DNA of 25,637 bases from Capronia americana. Taxonomy: Eukaryota; Ascomycota; Eurotiomycetes; Chaetothyriales; Herpotrichiellaceae. Shown piece by piece: positions 1-9,289 of this stretch; position 1 is the first letter of the stretch; every line of letters starts with the position of its first letter. Made by a program: the position numbers and the translations under genes. The stretch spans positions 1 to 25,637 of the forward strand of contig JADWQD010000036.1 in assembly GCA_016110215.1 (NCBI GenBank). Direction: 5' to 3'. A model generated the notes under the pieces. That model saw nothing but the letters and a program-made list of their open reading frames with translations, was not told the DNA's origin and did no database searches.

Positions 1-2750
1 AGCTAAACGCTATAATAAAAAAGGATTATTACTTATTACCCCTAATTAATAAGACCCTAGTATAACTTTAAAAAGCCTATATATTTATAAAGTTTAATAT
101 ATAGTAGGCCTTCTACTATATTTAAATACACTTAGATTCTAAGAAACTAATAATATTCTAGACTTACTATAGCGTCTATAAGTATAAAGTACTACTATTT
201 AGACTAATTAATAGGCCTATAACTTACTAGCGTTATATAAATAATATTCTATTTAATTTCTTAGATAATTTTATCGCGGTCTACCTTAACGATATTCTAA
301 TCTATTCTAAGAATAAACTAGAGTACACTAAATAAGTTAAGAAGGTCCTAGAGCGTCTATAGAAGGCCGGACTATAAGTTAATATTAAGAAAAGCGAGTT
401 TAGCGTTAAGGAGACTTAATACTTAGGATTTATAATCTCTATAGAAGGTATTAAAGTAGACTTAGTAAAGATCTAAGTTATTAAAGATTAGTAGATTCCT
501 ACTATAGTAAAGGGTATTTAGTTATTCCTAGGTTTCTATAACTACTATTATATATTTATTTACTAGTATAGCCGGATTATAAAACCTTTAATATAACTAA
601 CTAAGAAAGACTACCTCTTCCTATTTAATAAAGACTACTAGAAGGTATTTAAAGAACTAAAGTTATAACTATTAACGGCCCCCGTCCTTAGCTACTTTTA
701 CCTAGAATAATAAACTATACTAGAGACTAACACCTCTAATAAAGTATTAGTAGCGGTTCTATTATAGCTAGATCCTATTAATAGCCGCTAGTACTTTATT
801 ATCTACTATTTAAAGACTATAGCCCCTACGGAATATAACTATAATATCTATAATAAGGAGATACTTACTATTATAAGCGCCTTAGAGTATTAGCGACTAG
901 AACTATAGAGCGTTATAGACTAGTTCTAAATTTTCACTAACTATTAGGCCTTATAATACTTTATAACTAAGCGGTAATTAACGGCTTATTAAGCCTAATA
1001 GGTAATATTACTCTCCTAGTATTACTTCTAGATTACGTTCCGACCGGGTCGCCAGAATAAGAAAGCGGATACCCTAACCCGGTGTAAGTAAGAATAAGAA
1101 GGTTAGAAAGAAGCTATATAGAATAAGAGAATATAAGTTATACTAGGCCCCGAAATACTAGATCCTCGGATTTACTAGGAGTTATAGCTAGCCTTATTAG
1201 ATATAGAGCTGTTACTTCTAGTAAACTAGGTCTTATAAGCTAATAAGTAAAGTGAGACCCTAGAGGAAGAATATTAAAAGGCGTAAGATTAGTAAGCCCC
1301 GTGGGAATTATTATAGGGACTATTACTATATTAAGGTTAATTAGTGGTCCCTAATATAGACTACTTATATATAAAGTTAATTAAAGAAGTTTATAACTAG
1401 ATATTAATAGCTTACTTAGGCCGTAATAAAACTATAGAACTATTATAAACTTAATACTACTAGCTAAACCTTCTTCGGGATATCACCTAATTTATTTAAA
1501 ATTACTATACCTATTATTATATAACCGTTCCGCGAGATTTACCTCCGGGTATATTAAAGTCGCTGCCCGTCCCTAACCGCCCTTAGTAATATATCTCTAT
1601 AGATTTTAAGTTGTTCCTAAAGGATATAAAGGGTTTTAATAATATTTTAGTAATTATAGACTACCTAGGTAAATAGGTATACTCCCTATTATATTTAAAA
1701 ACTATAACTATAAAGAATATAGTATAATTATTTATTATATATATATACTATAACTATAGACCCCTAGATATTATTATATCTAATTAAGGACTATAATTTA
1801 TTTCGATATTCTAGATAGAGTTCTACTATATTTTAGGTATAAAGTTAAAATTATTTACCGCTTTCTACCCCTAAATAGACGGCTAAATAGAGATTATAAA
1901 CTAGTATCTAGATTAATAACTTTATCCGTTTATTAACTATTATTAAGATAACTAGTCTAATCTTCTCCTAATTATAGACTTTATATAAGTACTACTACTA
2001 TATAATTTAATTAAGATAAGCCCTTTCTATTTTAAAAATAAGTATAAGCCTTATATATCTTTTAATTAGAACTAGCTAAGTAAGCCGGCTATAGTATAGG
2101 AAAGACTTAGCTAAGAAGAAGCCTAAAAGTATATAGAGAGGATATAAGACGCTTAGTAATCCGCTTATATTACTATATTAAGTATATAAGTATAGTAATA
2201 ATAATAAGCCGATAAGTATCGCCGGAAAGTTAATTTTATAGAAGGAGACCTAATATAGGTGTCCACTAAGAACTAGAGAATAGATTAACTAAGCCGAAAA
2301 CTAGCGCACTAAATAGCTGGCCCTTTCCGGATACTAAAGAAGGTCGGTAACTCTTTTAAGCTAGACCTATCGGATTTAATAAAGATCTATCCGGTCCTCT
2401 CCCCGGACCGTTTATATAAGGCCGTAGAAGACCCCCTTCCGGGATAGGTTAATAATCCCCCGCCGCTAATTAAGGTAAACGGCGAAAATAAATAGGAAGT
2501 TAAGGAAGTCTTAGCTATATAGAAGTATTACGATAGGTTATAATATTAAGTTTAGTAGCTAGGCTAGAATAAGGATCTAGAGTAGTATCCGGCCTTCAAC
2601 TTTAAGAATATACTATATAAGATTCGAGACTATTATAATAGTTACCCTTAATAACTAGGCCCTCTAAAATAATTATAAGAGTGGATTTACTATTAGGAGA
2701 ATAATAAAGACGCGCCGGATTATACTAACGATAATAAAGCCTAAGGATAG
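1..2750 (+). pseudogene. pol: pol fossil: RT, RNase H, integrase, chromodomain
   Basis: Once encoded the polyprotein that copies and inserts the element. Visible landmarks: the RT catalytic box at about 270-300 reads YLNDILIYSK (family form YxDD), followed by the conserved LGFIIS block near 425 and an LFLGFYNYY block near 520. RNase H lies at about 720-1075, with the NKEILTII block containing its acidic residue and a closing KADTLTR. The integrase zinc region is near 1400-1480 (AYLGRNKTIELL, where the Y is probably a former His). The integrase core spans about 1590-2000, with the FYP-to-QTDGQ-type block still recognisable near 1860-1900. A chromodomain-like segment lies at about 2500-2690 (KYYDRL, then a Trp-rich stretch now carrying stops, then YPAFNFKN). 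Frame and domain order are intact, but dozens of TAA/TAG codons interrupt it. No start is visible because the 5' end is off the window. Confidence 0.93.
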
Positions 2751-2753
2751 GCT

Positions 2754-2768
2754 TCCTTAGAGGGGGGA
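2754..2768 (+). other. Polypurine tract of left chromovirus
   Basis: A run AGAGGGGGGA lies directly upstream of the LTR, where plus-strand DNA priming occurs in LTR retrotransposons. The right copy carries the same tract as a C-run at 22930-22941. Purine runs contain no CpA, which explains why RIP left it unchanged. Confidence 0.8.
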
Positions 2769-3136
2769 GTAATATTACGGAATAAGATATACCCGATATA
2801 TAGAGTAGCTAGACTAATATAGATATAGAAGAAGGTTATTATAGCGACAGCTACTAGATTAGAAATTAGGCTTTATTAAGCCTTATCCTAATTAAGTAAT
2901 ATACCTATATAAATTATACGACTATATATAATTAGCTATATATAACTAGGATCCTTAGCGGTGCGCGCGTATACTAGAACCCTTAGTAGAGGTATACCTT
3001 CATCTAAGGCTAGGCGCGACCGTCCCTTTTAGATATTTTCCTTCTCTCTCTAGTTTAGTCTCTTCGTATTGAGTAATCTATACCGTTATATAGTGTATAC
3101 CCTGCCTTTATTCTATTGGTATAACGTGCCGTTACA
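2768..3136 (+). repeat. 3' LTR of left chromovirus (369 bp)
   Basis: Starts just after the polypurine tract with GTAATATTACGGAATAAG and ends with GTGCCGTTACA at 3136. TTACA is the expected inverted partner of a TGTAA start. The same 369 bp is found inverted at 22563-22931. It retains a few CA/TG dinucleotides near its 3' end (about 2960-3136), more than the rest of the element. Confidence 0.9.
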
Positions 3137-3270
3137 CTACTACTATAGTAGAATAATAATATCGCCGTATTCCGCGCTAGCGAGCGTAATTACGGCGGTA
3201 TATAATATATCTCGAGGGTAAGGCGACCTATAGTACCTGCTATCCTAGTGCGTTATCTACCGCCTATTAA
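3137..3270. other. Intergenic spacer with a 35 bp hairpin
   Basis: No gene is visible. Bases 3163-3197 form an imperfect inverted repeat: arm CGCCGTA (3163-3169) pairs with TACGGCG (3191-3197), and the loop contains the palindrome CGCTAGCG (3175-3182). It lies 26 bases beyond the LTR end. Function unknown. Confidence 0.5.
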
Positions 3271-3980
3271 AGGTTACTAGCTAGGAGGCTTAAGTAGTAA
3301 CGCCCTATATACCCGTTAGAGACGGCGTACTTTAGTAGTAATACCCTATATACCTATAAGAGGCGGTGTGCTTTAATAGTAATAACCGGTATATCTATTA
3401 GAGATAATATACTTAGTAAGTTCACCGGATAGGATTAGTCTAGCGGATATCTAGATCTCCCGGGTAGGATAAGTCTAATAGATATCTAGATCTCTCGAGA
3501 CGAGATTATTAACTTCTTATTATAGGTAGTAAGTATAGTAACGGCCTTTATATTAGGTTAAGGTTACTAGCTAGGAAACTTTAATAGCAACGCTATATAT
3601 ACCTATTAGAGAAGGTATACTTTAGTAGTAACGCTCTATATACTTATTAGAGACGGTATACTTAGTAAGTTCACCGGGTAGGATAAGTCTAATGGATATT
3701 TAGATCTCTTAGGATAAGATTATTAACTTTTTATTATAGGTAGCAAGTGTAGTAACGGCCTTTATACTAGCTAAAGATTACTAGCTAGGAAACTTTAGTA
3801 ATAACGCCCTATATACCTATTAGAGAAGGCGTACTTTAGTGGTAACGCCCTATATACCTCTTAGAGATAGCGTGCTTTAGTAGGTTCGCCGGATAGGATT
3901 AGTCTAATAGATATCTAGATCTCTCGGGAGGAGATCGTTAACTTTTTATTATAGATAGTAAGCTTAGAGGCTTTTATAGT
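3271..3980. repeat. Tandem array of three 214-290 bp units
   Basis: Three head-to-tail units start at about 3271, 3561 and 3775, each beginning AGGTTACTAGCTAGGA or a close variant. Each unit contains a subrepeat of about 45 bases (GTAACGCCCTATATACC, TATTAGAGA, GGCGTACTTTAGTA) in one to three copies, then a block with GGATAGGAT, TAGTCTAATAGATATCTAGA and TCTC, then a TTATTATAGGTAG block. Units differ mainly in subrepeat number, so they probably changed by unequal exchange or replication slippage. No coding frame runs through the array. Confidence 0.85.
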
Positions 3981-4376
3981 AATATACTTAAAGATATTAA
4001 TAAGTCACTAATTAGTAAACTTAGACCTACTATCAATAAAAGAGTTTAAGATTAATATAGTATAGTTAGAGATACTAGTATTAAGGTAGACTTACTAAAT
4101 AACTATAAAAGATATACTAGTTTTAGATAAAAGGCGCTAGTTAAACTATAATAAGTTTAAAGCGTTTAACCTTAACCTAACCCTTAGGCCTCCTTTCTCG
4201 TCTAGCCTCGCTTCTTCTTCTTATCGAGACGCTTTAGATATAAGATAATTATATTATATAACTAGGTATAATAGAGAGTACTATTATAGAGTATAGGAGC
4301 GATATAAATATATTTAGCGGTAGGGTAAGAGAGCGGTACTATAATAGAGCGGATAGCGGCGGAGTTAGATAGAGGA
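3981..4376. other. Spacer without assignable gene
   Basis: A short stretch at about 4003-4060 reads open on the + strand, but I cannot extend it into a gene. The 3' half (4180-4376) is richer in G and C. Nothing else can be supported. Confidence 0.4.
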
Positions 4377-4459
4377 ATATAGCGATATAATTATATAACC
4401 GGCTATATAAGTAGGGAAATAGTAGTAGCGGTAGCGGATTAATAATTATATCGCTATAT
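4377..4459. mobile_element. MITE-like inverted-repeat element, copy 1 (83 bp)
   Basis: The left end ATATAGCGATATAATTATAT (from 4377) is mirrored by TAATAATTATATCGCTATAT (to 4459), giving about 20 bp terminal inverted repeats around a 40 bp core. It has no coding capacity. It belongs to the same end-sequence family as the copies at 10217-10280 and 12142-12584. A target-site duplication is not clear, perhaps blurred by RIP. Confidence 0.7.
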
Positions 4460-4689
4460 CCTAATAATAGTTAAGCGATAAGACTACTTTATATAGTGTA
4501 ACTATATATAATACTCTACTATTTTAACTATATAAAATACTTTACCTATATAAAATACTTTATTATTATAACTATATAAAATACCTTACCGATATAACTA
4601 CTTTATCTCGCGTCCCTCTAGTAGCGAGTTCCTACTTCCGCTATCACTAGTTTAATCACACCGCGCTCCTCTTAAGAGGCCGAGAGAAT

Positions 4690-5420
4690 ATATTATAGTA
4701 GATAATAGCCTAATTAATAGCTCCGTTATTTAGTAGTAGCCTCTATACTCCTATAAATTATAGTTATCGTCGTTAGGATCCGGATACTCCTCCCTATAGT
4801 ATAAGTAGTATAGGTAATTAAAGGCGGCTTACTTCTCCTCGTCCGCCGCGTTATCCTAGGACTACTTATCGACGGGCGCCTTATCTATAGGGGCCTAGTA
4901 CTTATCTTCGGCCTCGGTCTACCCTTATTCCTAGTCCACCGATATAGCCTTAGAGGCGCGTACGCCGTTACTATTATCGAAACCTCTAATCTAACTATCG
5001 ACCGGCTTACCGAGTCGGGCTAGGCTATATTATTATATAAGAGTATACTTAGCGATGAATTTATTATATATATTAATAGGTTTAGTGGTCGCGACTACTA
5101 TAGAATTATTAAGACTAATATAGTAGTTATATTAAATAAAGCCCTCGGGTAGTAGATAATATATATAGATCTAGAGGCCCCCCCGGGTATAATAGCTAGG
5201 GTAGAGTAAGTTAATATACTCTAGTATCCCTATAGATATCGTCGTTAGCTATACCGGTTAGCGCGGGAGTATATCTAGCGAGACGGAAAGGCTATTACCG
5301 GAGGTGGTTCTTTAGTTATAGGGGATTTGAGGTAACTCCTAGATAACGTCGTTATACTGTGCTCGAGCGACTCGTATCGTAGATCTTACTAGTAGGCGGT
5401 GCGTATAGGGGTCGAGGTGA
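4690..5420 (-). pseudogene. Fossil gene A, unknown protein of about 240 residues
   Basis: A minus-strand frame (codon starts at positions equal to 1 modulo 3) stays protein-like from about 5340 to 4690. The upstream part is hydrophobic or aromatic and includes a YLLPEGFI block near 5150. The downstream part is strongly acidic and polar, with segments such as ASKAISVD, TEAEDKY and DNAADEEK, and an end rich in Tyr, Asp and Asn (REEYPDPNDDNYN). Stops inside it are TAA/TAG, as RIP of Gln or Trp codons would give. An acidic low-complexity tail suggests a disordered C-terminus. No family recognised. The start lies upstream of about 5340 and is not fixed. An AGCGATA-type repeat end at 5428 lies just 5' of it. 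Confidence 0.5.
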
Positions 5421-5427
5421 AGCTAGA

Positions 5428-5455
5428 GCGATATATAGTGACACTTTTATATAAG
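5428..5455. repeat. Half copy of the AGCGATA / CTTTTATAT repeat end
   Basis: AGCGATATATAGTGACACTTTTATATAAGG resembles the left end of the element at 9174 but has no clear inverted partner nearby. It lies between gene A and the GGGA run, in the presumed 5' region of gene A. Confidence 0.4.
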
Positions 5456-5501
5456 GGTTCGGAAGATAAGATACTAGAGACGAGACCCGAGGATAAAGAG
5501 A

Positions 5502-5534
5502 GGGGGAGAGAGCGAGGGAGGGAGGGAGGGAGGA
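5502..5534. repeat. Purine-rich GGGA microsatellite
   Basis: A GGGGGAGAGAGCGAGG stretch is followed by repeated GGGA units. Purine-only sequence lacks CpA, so it escapes RIP. Four or more G-runs make a G-quadruplex possible on the + strand. Confidence 0.75.
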
Positions 5535-5626
5535 TAGAAGGAGATATATAGCTAGAGTTATACTAAAGTATACGGGATTATAGTATAGTAAAGTAAAGAA
5601 AGAAGGAAAGTGAAGTTAGGGGCGTT

Positions 5627-6299
5627 ATTAGCTAAAATAGCTACTTCTAGAATATAATTATATTACTATAAACACTAAAGCTAAGATAGTAGATTAATAT
5701 AGGCGATAGGTATAATAAGATTAAGCTAGTTATATAAGTATTAACTATATAGTCTATATATAGTATCTTCTATACTTATTAATATAGTTTTAAGATAATA
5801 GGGAGGACTAGAATAATAACTAAGCTTATATTATTTATATCTATCTAGAACGAGGGCTAATTACTAATTAGTAGATATAAGGCTATCTCTCTACTTATAT
5901 CTTTATTACTAGAAATAAAAAATTAATAAGATTTAGTTATAATCTTAGGCTTATAGCCGATAAATAAGTATTTATAGCCTTACTTACCTTTATATTACCG
6001 AGAAATCTACTTTCTATAGCTTAATATTATAAAATATATTCGTTACCTTAGTATAGGCACCCTATAGCTTAATTTATATAATACGCTAGAAATAGATATC
6101 TAAAAATCTAGATATTTATATAATTCGCTTATCGCGTTTCTAATATCTTATTAGATATATAGATTTATAAAGTACTTTTAATATCTTAATATATATAATT
6201 ATTTTCTATATTTATAAGCTTATAGTTAACCCTTAATTATATAAAATACCCGCTAAGGTTATAGTCCTAATAAAGATACTAGAGTAGTAGAGTAGGTGA
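5627..6299 (-). pseudogene. Possible fossil frame downstream of gene B
   Basis: A minus-strand frame (codon starts equal to 2 modulo 3) is fairly open at about 6300-5890, with readable blocks such as ISNKILETR, ESRFLGNIKVSKAINTYL and NLINFLFLVIKI. Below 5880 TAA/TAG codons become frequent. That fits either a Gln-rich tail changed by RIP or non-coding DNA. It begins 24 bases after the end of gene B on the same strand, so it could be a further exon of that gene or a separate small gene. The region is more AT-rich than its neighbours. No family recognised; treat as tentative. Confidence 0.3.
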
Positions 6300-6322
6300 A
6301 GTAATTAGTTATAAGCGTTATA

Positions 6323-6760
6323 TTAGCGCGACGGACGCTTTAGAGGCGGAGGTCCCCTATCGCTTAATAATTTAGCCGGACGTTTCTTACTACACGGCGC
6401 TTACTTTAGTTTAGTCTTCTTTAGTATAGGCGGGGTCGGAGGCGACTCGACGGTAGGGTGAGCGTTAGCCGCGGACATATCGTTCAGCGGTGGGGGGCTG
6501 GGGGACACTAGTCGTTCGGTTAGGGGCGAGTCGACCTCGGATTCTACCGCTAAAGCTGGGTCGTTTAGAGGGGTCGTTAGTTATATATTAGGGATAGGGT
6601 TAGTTAATATAGGCGGGGCGTCGCTAATAGGCGATAAAGGTTATATAGCTATATCTTATATCTCGACCTCGAGTAATTCCTTAATTATTAGTAGGGTAGC
6701 TAGGCCGGTAAAGGAGGAGATATATACCGGATATATATATATAGGTAGTATAGCGCGAGG
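6323..6760 (-). pseudogene. Fossil gene B: Pro/Ser-rich protein with basic tail
   Basis: Minus-strand frame ending at TAA 6325-6323. The last 130 or so codons decode to a Pro/Ser/Thr-rich low-complexity protein (blocks QPLSPISDAPP, EVDSPLTERLVSPSPPPLND, HPTVESPPTPP; the Q is a TAA codon) followed by a basic tail (KKRPAK, PPPLKRPSR) resembling a nuclear localisation signal. Only four internal TAA/TAG codons occur. The segment keeps intact ATG, CAC, CAG, TGT and CTG codons, so it is unusually lightly mutated. The 5' end is unclear: the same register stays open to about 6960 but collides with gene C on the other strand, whose codons are in exact complementary register. Composition suggests a disordered nuclear protein; this is inference. 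Confidence 0.5.
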
Positions 6761-6784
6761 GGGGTAAGAGTTAAGAGCTACCTT

Positions 6785-9170
6785 ATACTTAACCGCCGAT
6801 AAGGTCTTATACCGGACGACGAAATACTAATAGCCTCGCTAGGTATATACCCGGGAGAACTTATCGATAAGGAGACCTCGGCCGTTAATAGCGAAATAAT
6901 ATTATATAGATATAATTAATCTATCCTTATAATAAAGGAGGCCGATATATTTACTATACTAGAAGTAGATAGCGGTATACTTAACGGCGTTAAGTTTAAG
7001 GGCCGGGAGACCTTTACTATAAATATTATTTTTATTAGTAAAGCTATAATATATAGCCGCCCGATTCTAACGAGGGACGAAAGGCTCTATACTATATTAG
7101 AATATAACGGAGGGCTAGATAGCGATATAATAGTATAGATATACCTAAAGATAAAGGAGAAGATAATAGTAAACTATAAGTCGGAACTAGGACCGAGGGG
7201 TAAGAATATAACTAAGATCGAGATAGCGTACTAGGACCTATAGAGTAGTTAGAGGTAGTATTTAGAGGGGTAATAGCGATATAATAGTGTAACCGAGAGG
7301 GGGACGAAAATATAAAAGTTTCGCCGTCGTACCTATTTAGGAGCTACCTAAAAGGGGGTCCTCGTCGATATATACTAATTCTAGTAGATATATATACTAT
7401 ATTAACCGCGAGTATCGCTAGCCGAGAAGCTACTAGATAAGTTTATTAGTTACCTTAAAGATCTAATTATTTATATACTAATTAAGGAGGAGCTTAACCT
7501 CCTAATTAGAGAATATATTTATACCTTTTATAAGTTTTATCTTCTAATTATTAATAAGTTTAGCTATACTAAGGTCGGCCTCTCTACTTAGTTAGGCCGT
7601 AAACTTAGCCGCCGCGTTAGCTTATAGCTAATTATTATAGGACTTATTTAGGGTTATAACCTAGATCTTCTACTCTTCTTTCTAGCCGAATTAATAAACT
7701 TAACTAATTATTTAAAGAAGTTAGTGAATATTTTTTAGGTAGGATATTACTAATATCCTTATATACTTTTATAGGTTTAGACTATAGGCCGACTCCTTTA
7801 TAGAGTAGAGAAGTACTTAACTATAATAGTCGGGGTCTTAGAAGTCGATAATTATCTTGCTTTAAACGGCGGGGACTATTTCCGGCTATAGGTTTAAGAA
7901 TAGGATCCCTAGGGTATAGAGAAATATATCGGCCGTATATTATTCTATAGGCTATATTATAAAGACGATAACTTTCTAGGGTTTATCGCGCTCGATAAAG
8001 AAATATTTATTAAAGATACTATAGATATACCTAAGTTTAGGTATATAAGAAGCTTAGTATTCCGTAGACTATAGCCGCTTAATATAATAAGGTGCTCTAC
8101 TATTAAGATATATTACTTTAAAGTACTCACTAAAACTATAGTCGTTATAAGCGCTTAGGGATAAGTACTCTCCTATACGCTTCTTCTTAGGTCTAGGGGT
8201 CCCGTTAATAAGCCTAGCTTTAGCTACCTTAACTTATACCCATCGATATAGGCGGAGGTTAAAGGTGGTGAGTAACAGTGTTCGGTGCGTTTATATATCC
8301 TAAAGCTCGATCGCCTAGACTAGGGCACTTAGCTTCACACCGGCCCCGGCGCTAAATAACTAACTATAAAGATTATTCTAAATAGCGTTATATTTACCTT
8401 ATTTAATATGATTAAAGTAAAGATCTATAATAACGATATTATAGCGAGGGATATAGTCGCTAGAGATAATCGTCCGTCCTTAGCCGACGTTAATACGGGA
8501 AGCTATACCGACCTTAATTTAGACCTACTTAAGAAGTGGGCGTAAGATCTATAACACAACCTTTCCGGTTATACGCCCCTTATTATATACCTAGGTAAAT
8601 AGTATAGGATCTAGTAAATATAGAGGGGCCTAGTACTTAGCTAGGTACTTAGGGCACTTCTTATAGATAAGATTTTAGGTCTCGTCCGCGTATAATTAGA
8701 TAGGATCGATAAATAAGCCTATAAACTTATTTAAGTTATATAAGTTGAATATAAACCGGTCTCGAAAGAGAAGGTCTAAGTACCCGACGATATTAGAGGG
8801 GCGATTAATAGCGGGAGTAGCGGACTAAACCTAGATTACTTCCGCGTATAGTATTTTAATAGCTATATATAATCTAGATAACGGGTTTTTAATCTTATAG
8901 CCTTTATCTAGAATCACTACTCGAGGAAGGTATTTAAATGCCGATATATACTAGCGCGAGGGATTAACTATATCGTCGTCGTTATTAAGTGGATTAACCA
9001 CCTTAAGAGTACTTTAATACGATATATTATACTTAGCTAGGCGAGCTACTTTATCTATAGGAGCTTAAGTTATATAATACTTTAGCGGGCTATATAGATA
9101 TATAGACGCTATTTATATTAAGGGTAATTAGTTAAATATAACGGGGATAGAGTTTAGGCGGAGAAGGGGG
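6785..9170 (+). pseudogene. Fossil gene C, unknown protein of about 800 residues
   Basis: One + strand frame (codon starts equal to 2 modulo 3) reads protein-like for about 2.4 kb. The N-terminal part (6790-7220) is charged, with blocks such as PDDEILIASLGIYPGEL, GVKFKGRETF and NYKSELGPRGKNITK. A stop-rich stretch at 7222-7410 includes an inverted-repeat insertion. The middle (7412-8290) has AEKLLDKFISYLKDL, KDDNFLGFIALDKE and PKFRY. The C-terminal part (8360-9150) has RDNRPSLADVNTGSYTDL, LDRIDK and KCRYILARGINYIVVVIKW. Purines dominate first codon positions, and stops are TAA/TAG. The complementary minus frame has far more stops (each CTA/TTA Leu codon), which favours the + strand. It lies head to head with gene B and tail to tail with gene D. 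No family recognised; start and end approximate. Confidence 0.6.
7271..7331. mobile_element. MITE-like inverted-repeat element, copy 2 (about 60 bp)
   Basis: The left end AATAGCGATATAATAG is mirrored imperfectly by ATATAAAAGTTTCGCC. It sits in the only stop-rich part of gene C, so it may be an insertion in the gene or may mark an intron or the boundary between two genes. The match is weaker than for the other copies. Confidence 0.45.
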
Positions 9171-9173
9171 GGG

Positions 9174-9240
9174 GATAGCGATACTTTTATATAAAGGTAT
9201 AGCTAGAGGGCCGAGACTAAGATATAAAAGTATCGCTATA
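9174..9240. mobile_element. MITE-like inverted-repeat element, copy 3 (67 bp)
   Basis: GATAGCGATACTTTTATAT at the left is matched at 18 of 19 positions by the reverse complement of ATATAAAAGTATCGCTATA at the right. It lies in the short gap between the ends of genes C and D, directly after a run of nine G (9166-9174). The stem could also act as a shared bidirectional terminator, but its family resemblance to the other copies favours a mobile origin. Confidence 0.7.
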
Positions 9241-9289
9241 TATAAGGGTAGATATAGGAGGGGAAAGTAGAAGTATAGAAGGAGATACT

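Larger units (their letters stand above)
1..3136 (+). mobile_element. Ty3/gypsy chromovirus, 3' part (left copy), RIP-degraded
   Basis: This is the downstream part of an LTR retrotransposon that enters from the left edge. Going 5' to 3' it shows reverse transcriptase, RNase H, integrase zinc region, integrase core, chromodomain, a polypurine tract and a 369 bp LTR. That order (RT before integrase) and the terminal chromodomain define a Ty3/gypsy chromovirus. The gag end and 5' LTR lie outside the window. Many in-frame TAA/TAG codons at former Gln/Trp positions show inactivation by RIP. Bases 61-3136 match the reverse complement of 22563-25637 at almost the same length, so the window holds two copies of one family. 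Confidence 0.95.

Noticed and set aside
3981..4376. A short + strand coding stretch (around 4003-4060).
   Set aside because: It could not be extended in either direction and TAA/TAG density rises at once; no better than chance in this composition.
9174..9240. Rho-independent-type terminator between genes C and D.
   Set aside because: The stem is AT-rich, the context is eukaryotic, and the same ends recur inside coding regions, so a mobile inverted-repeat element explains it better.
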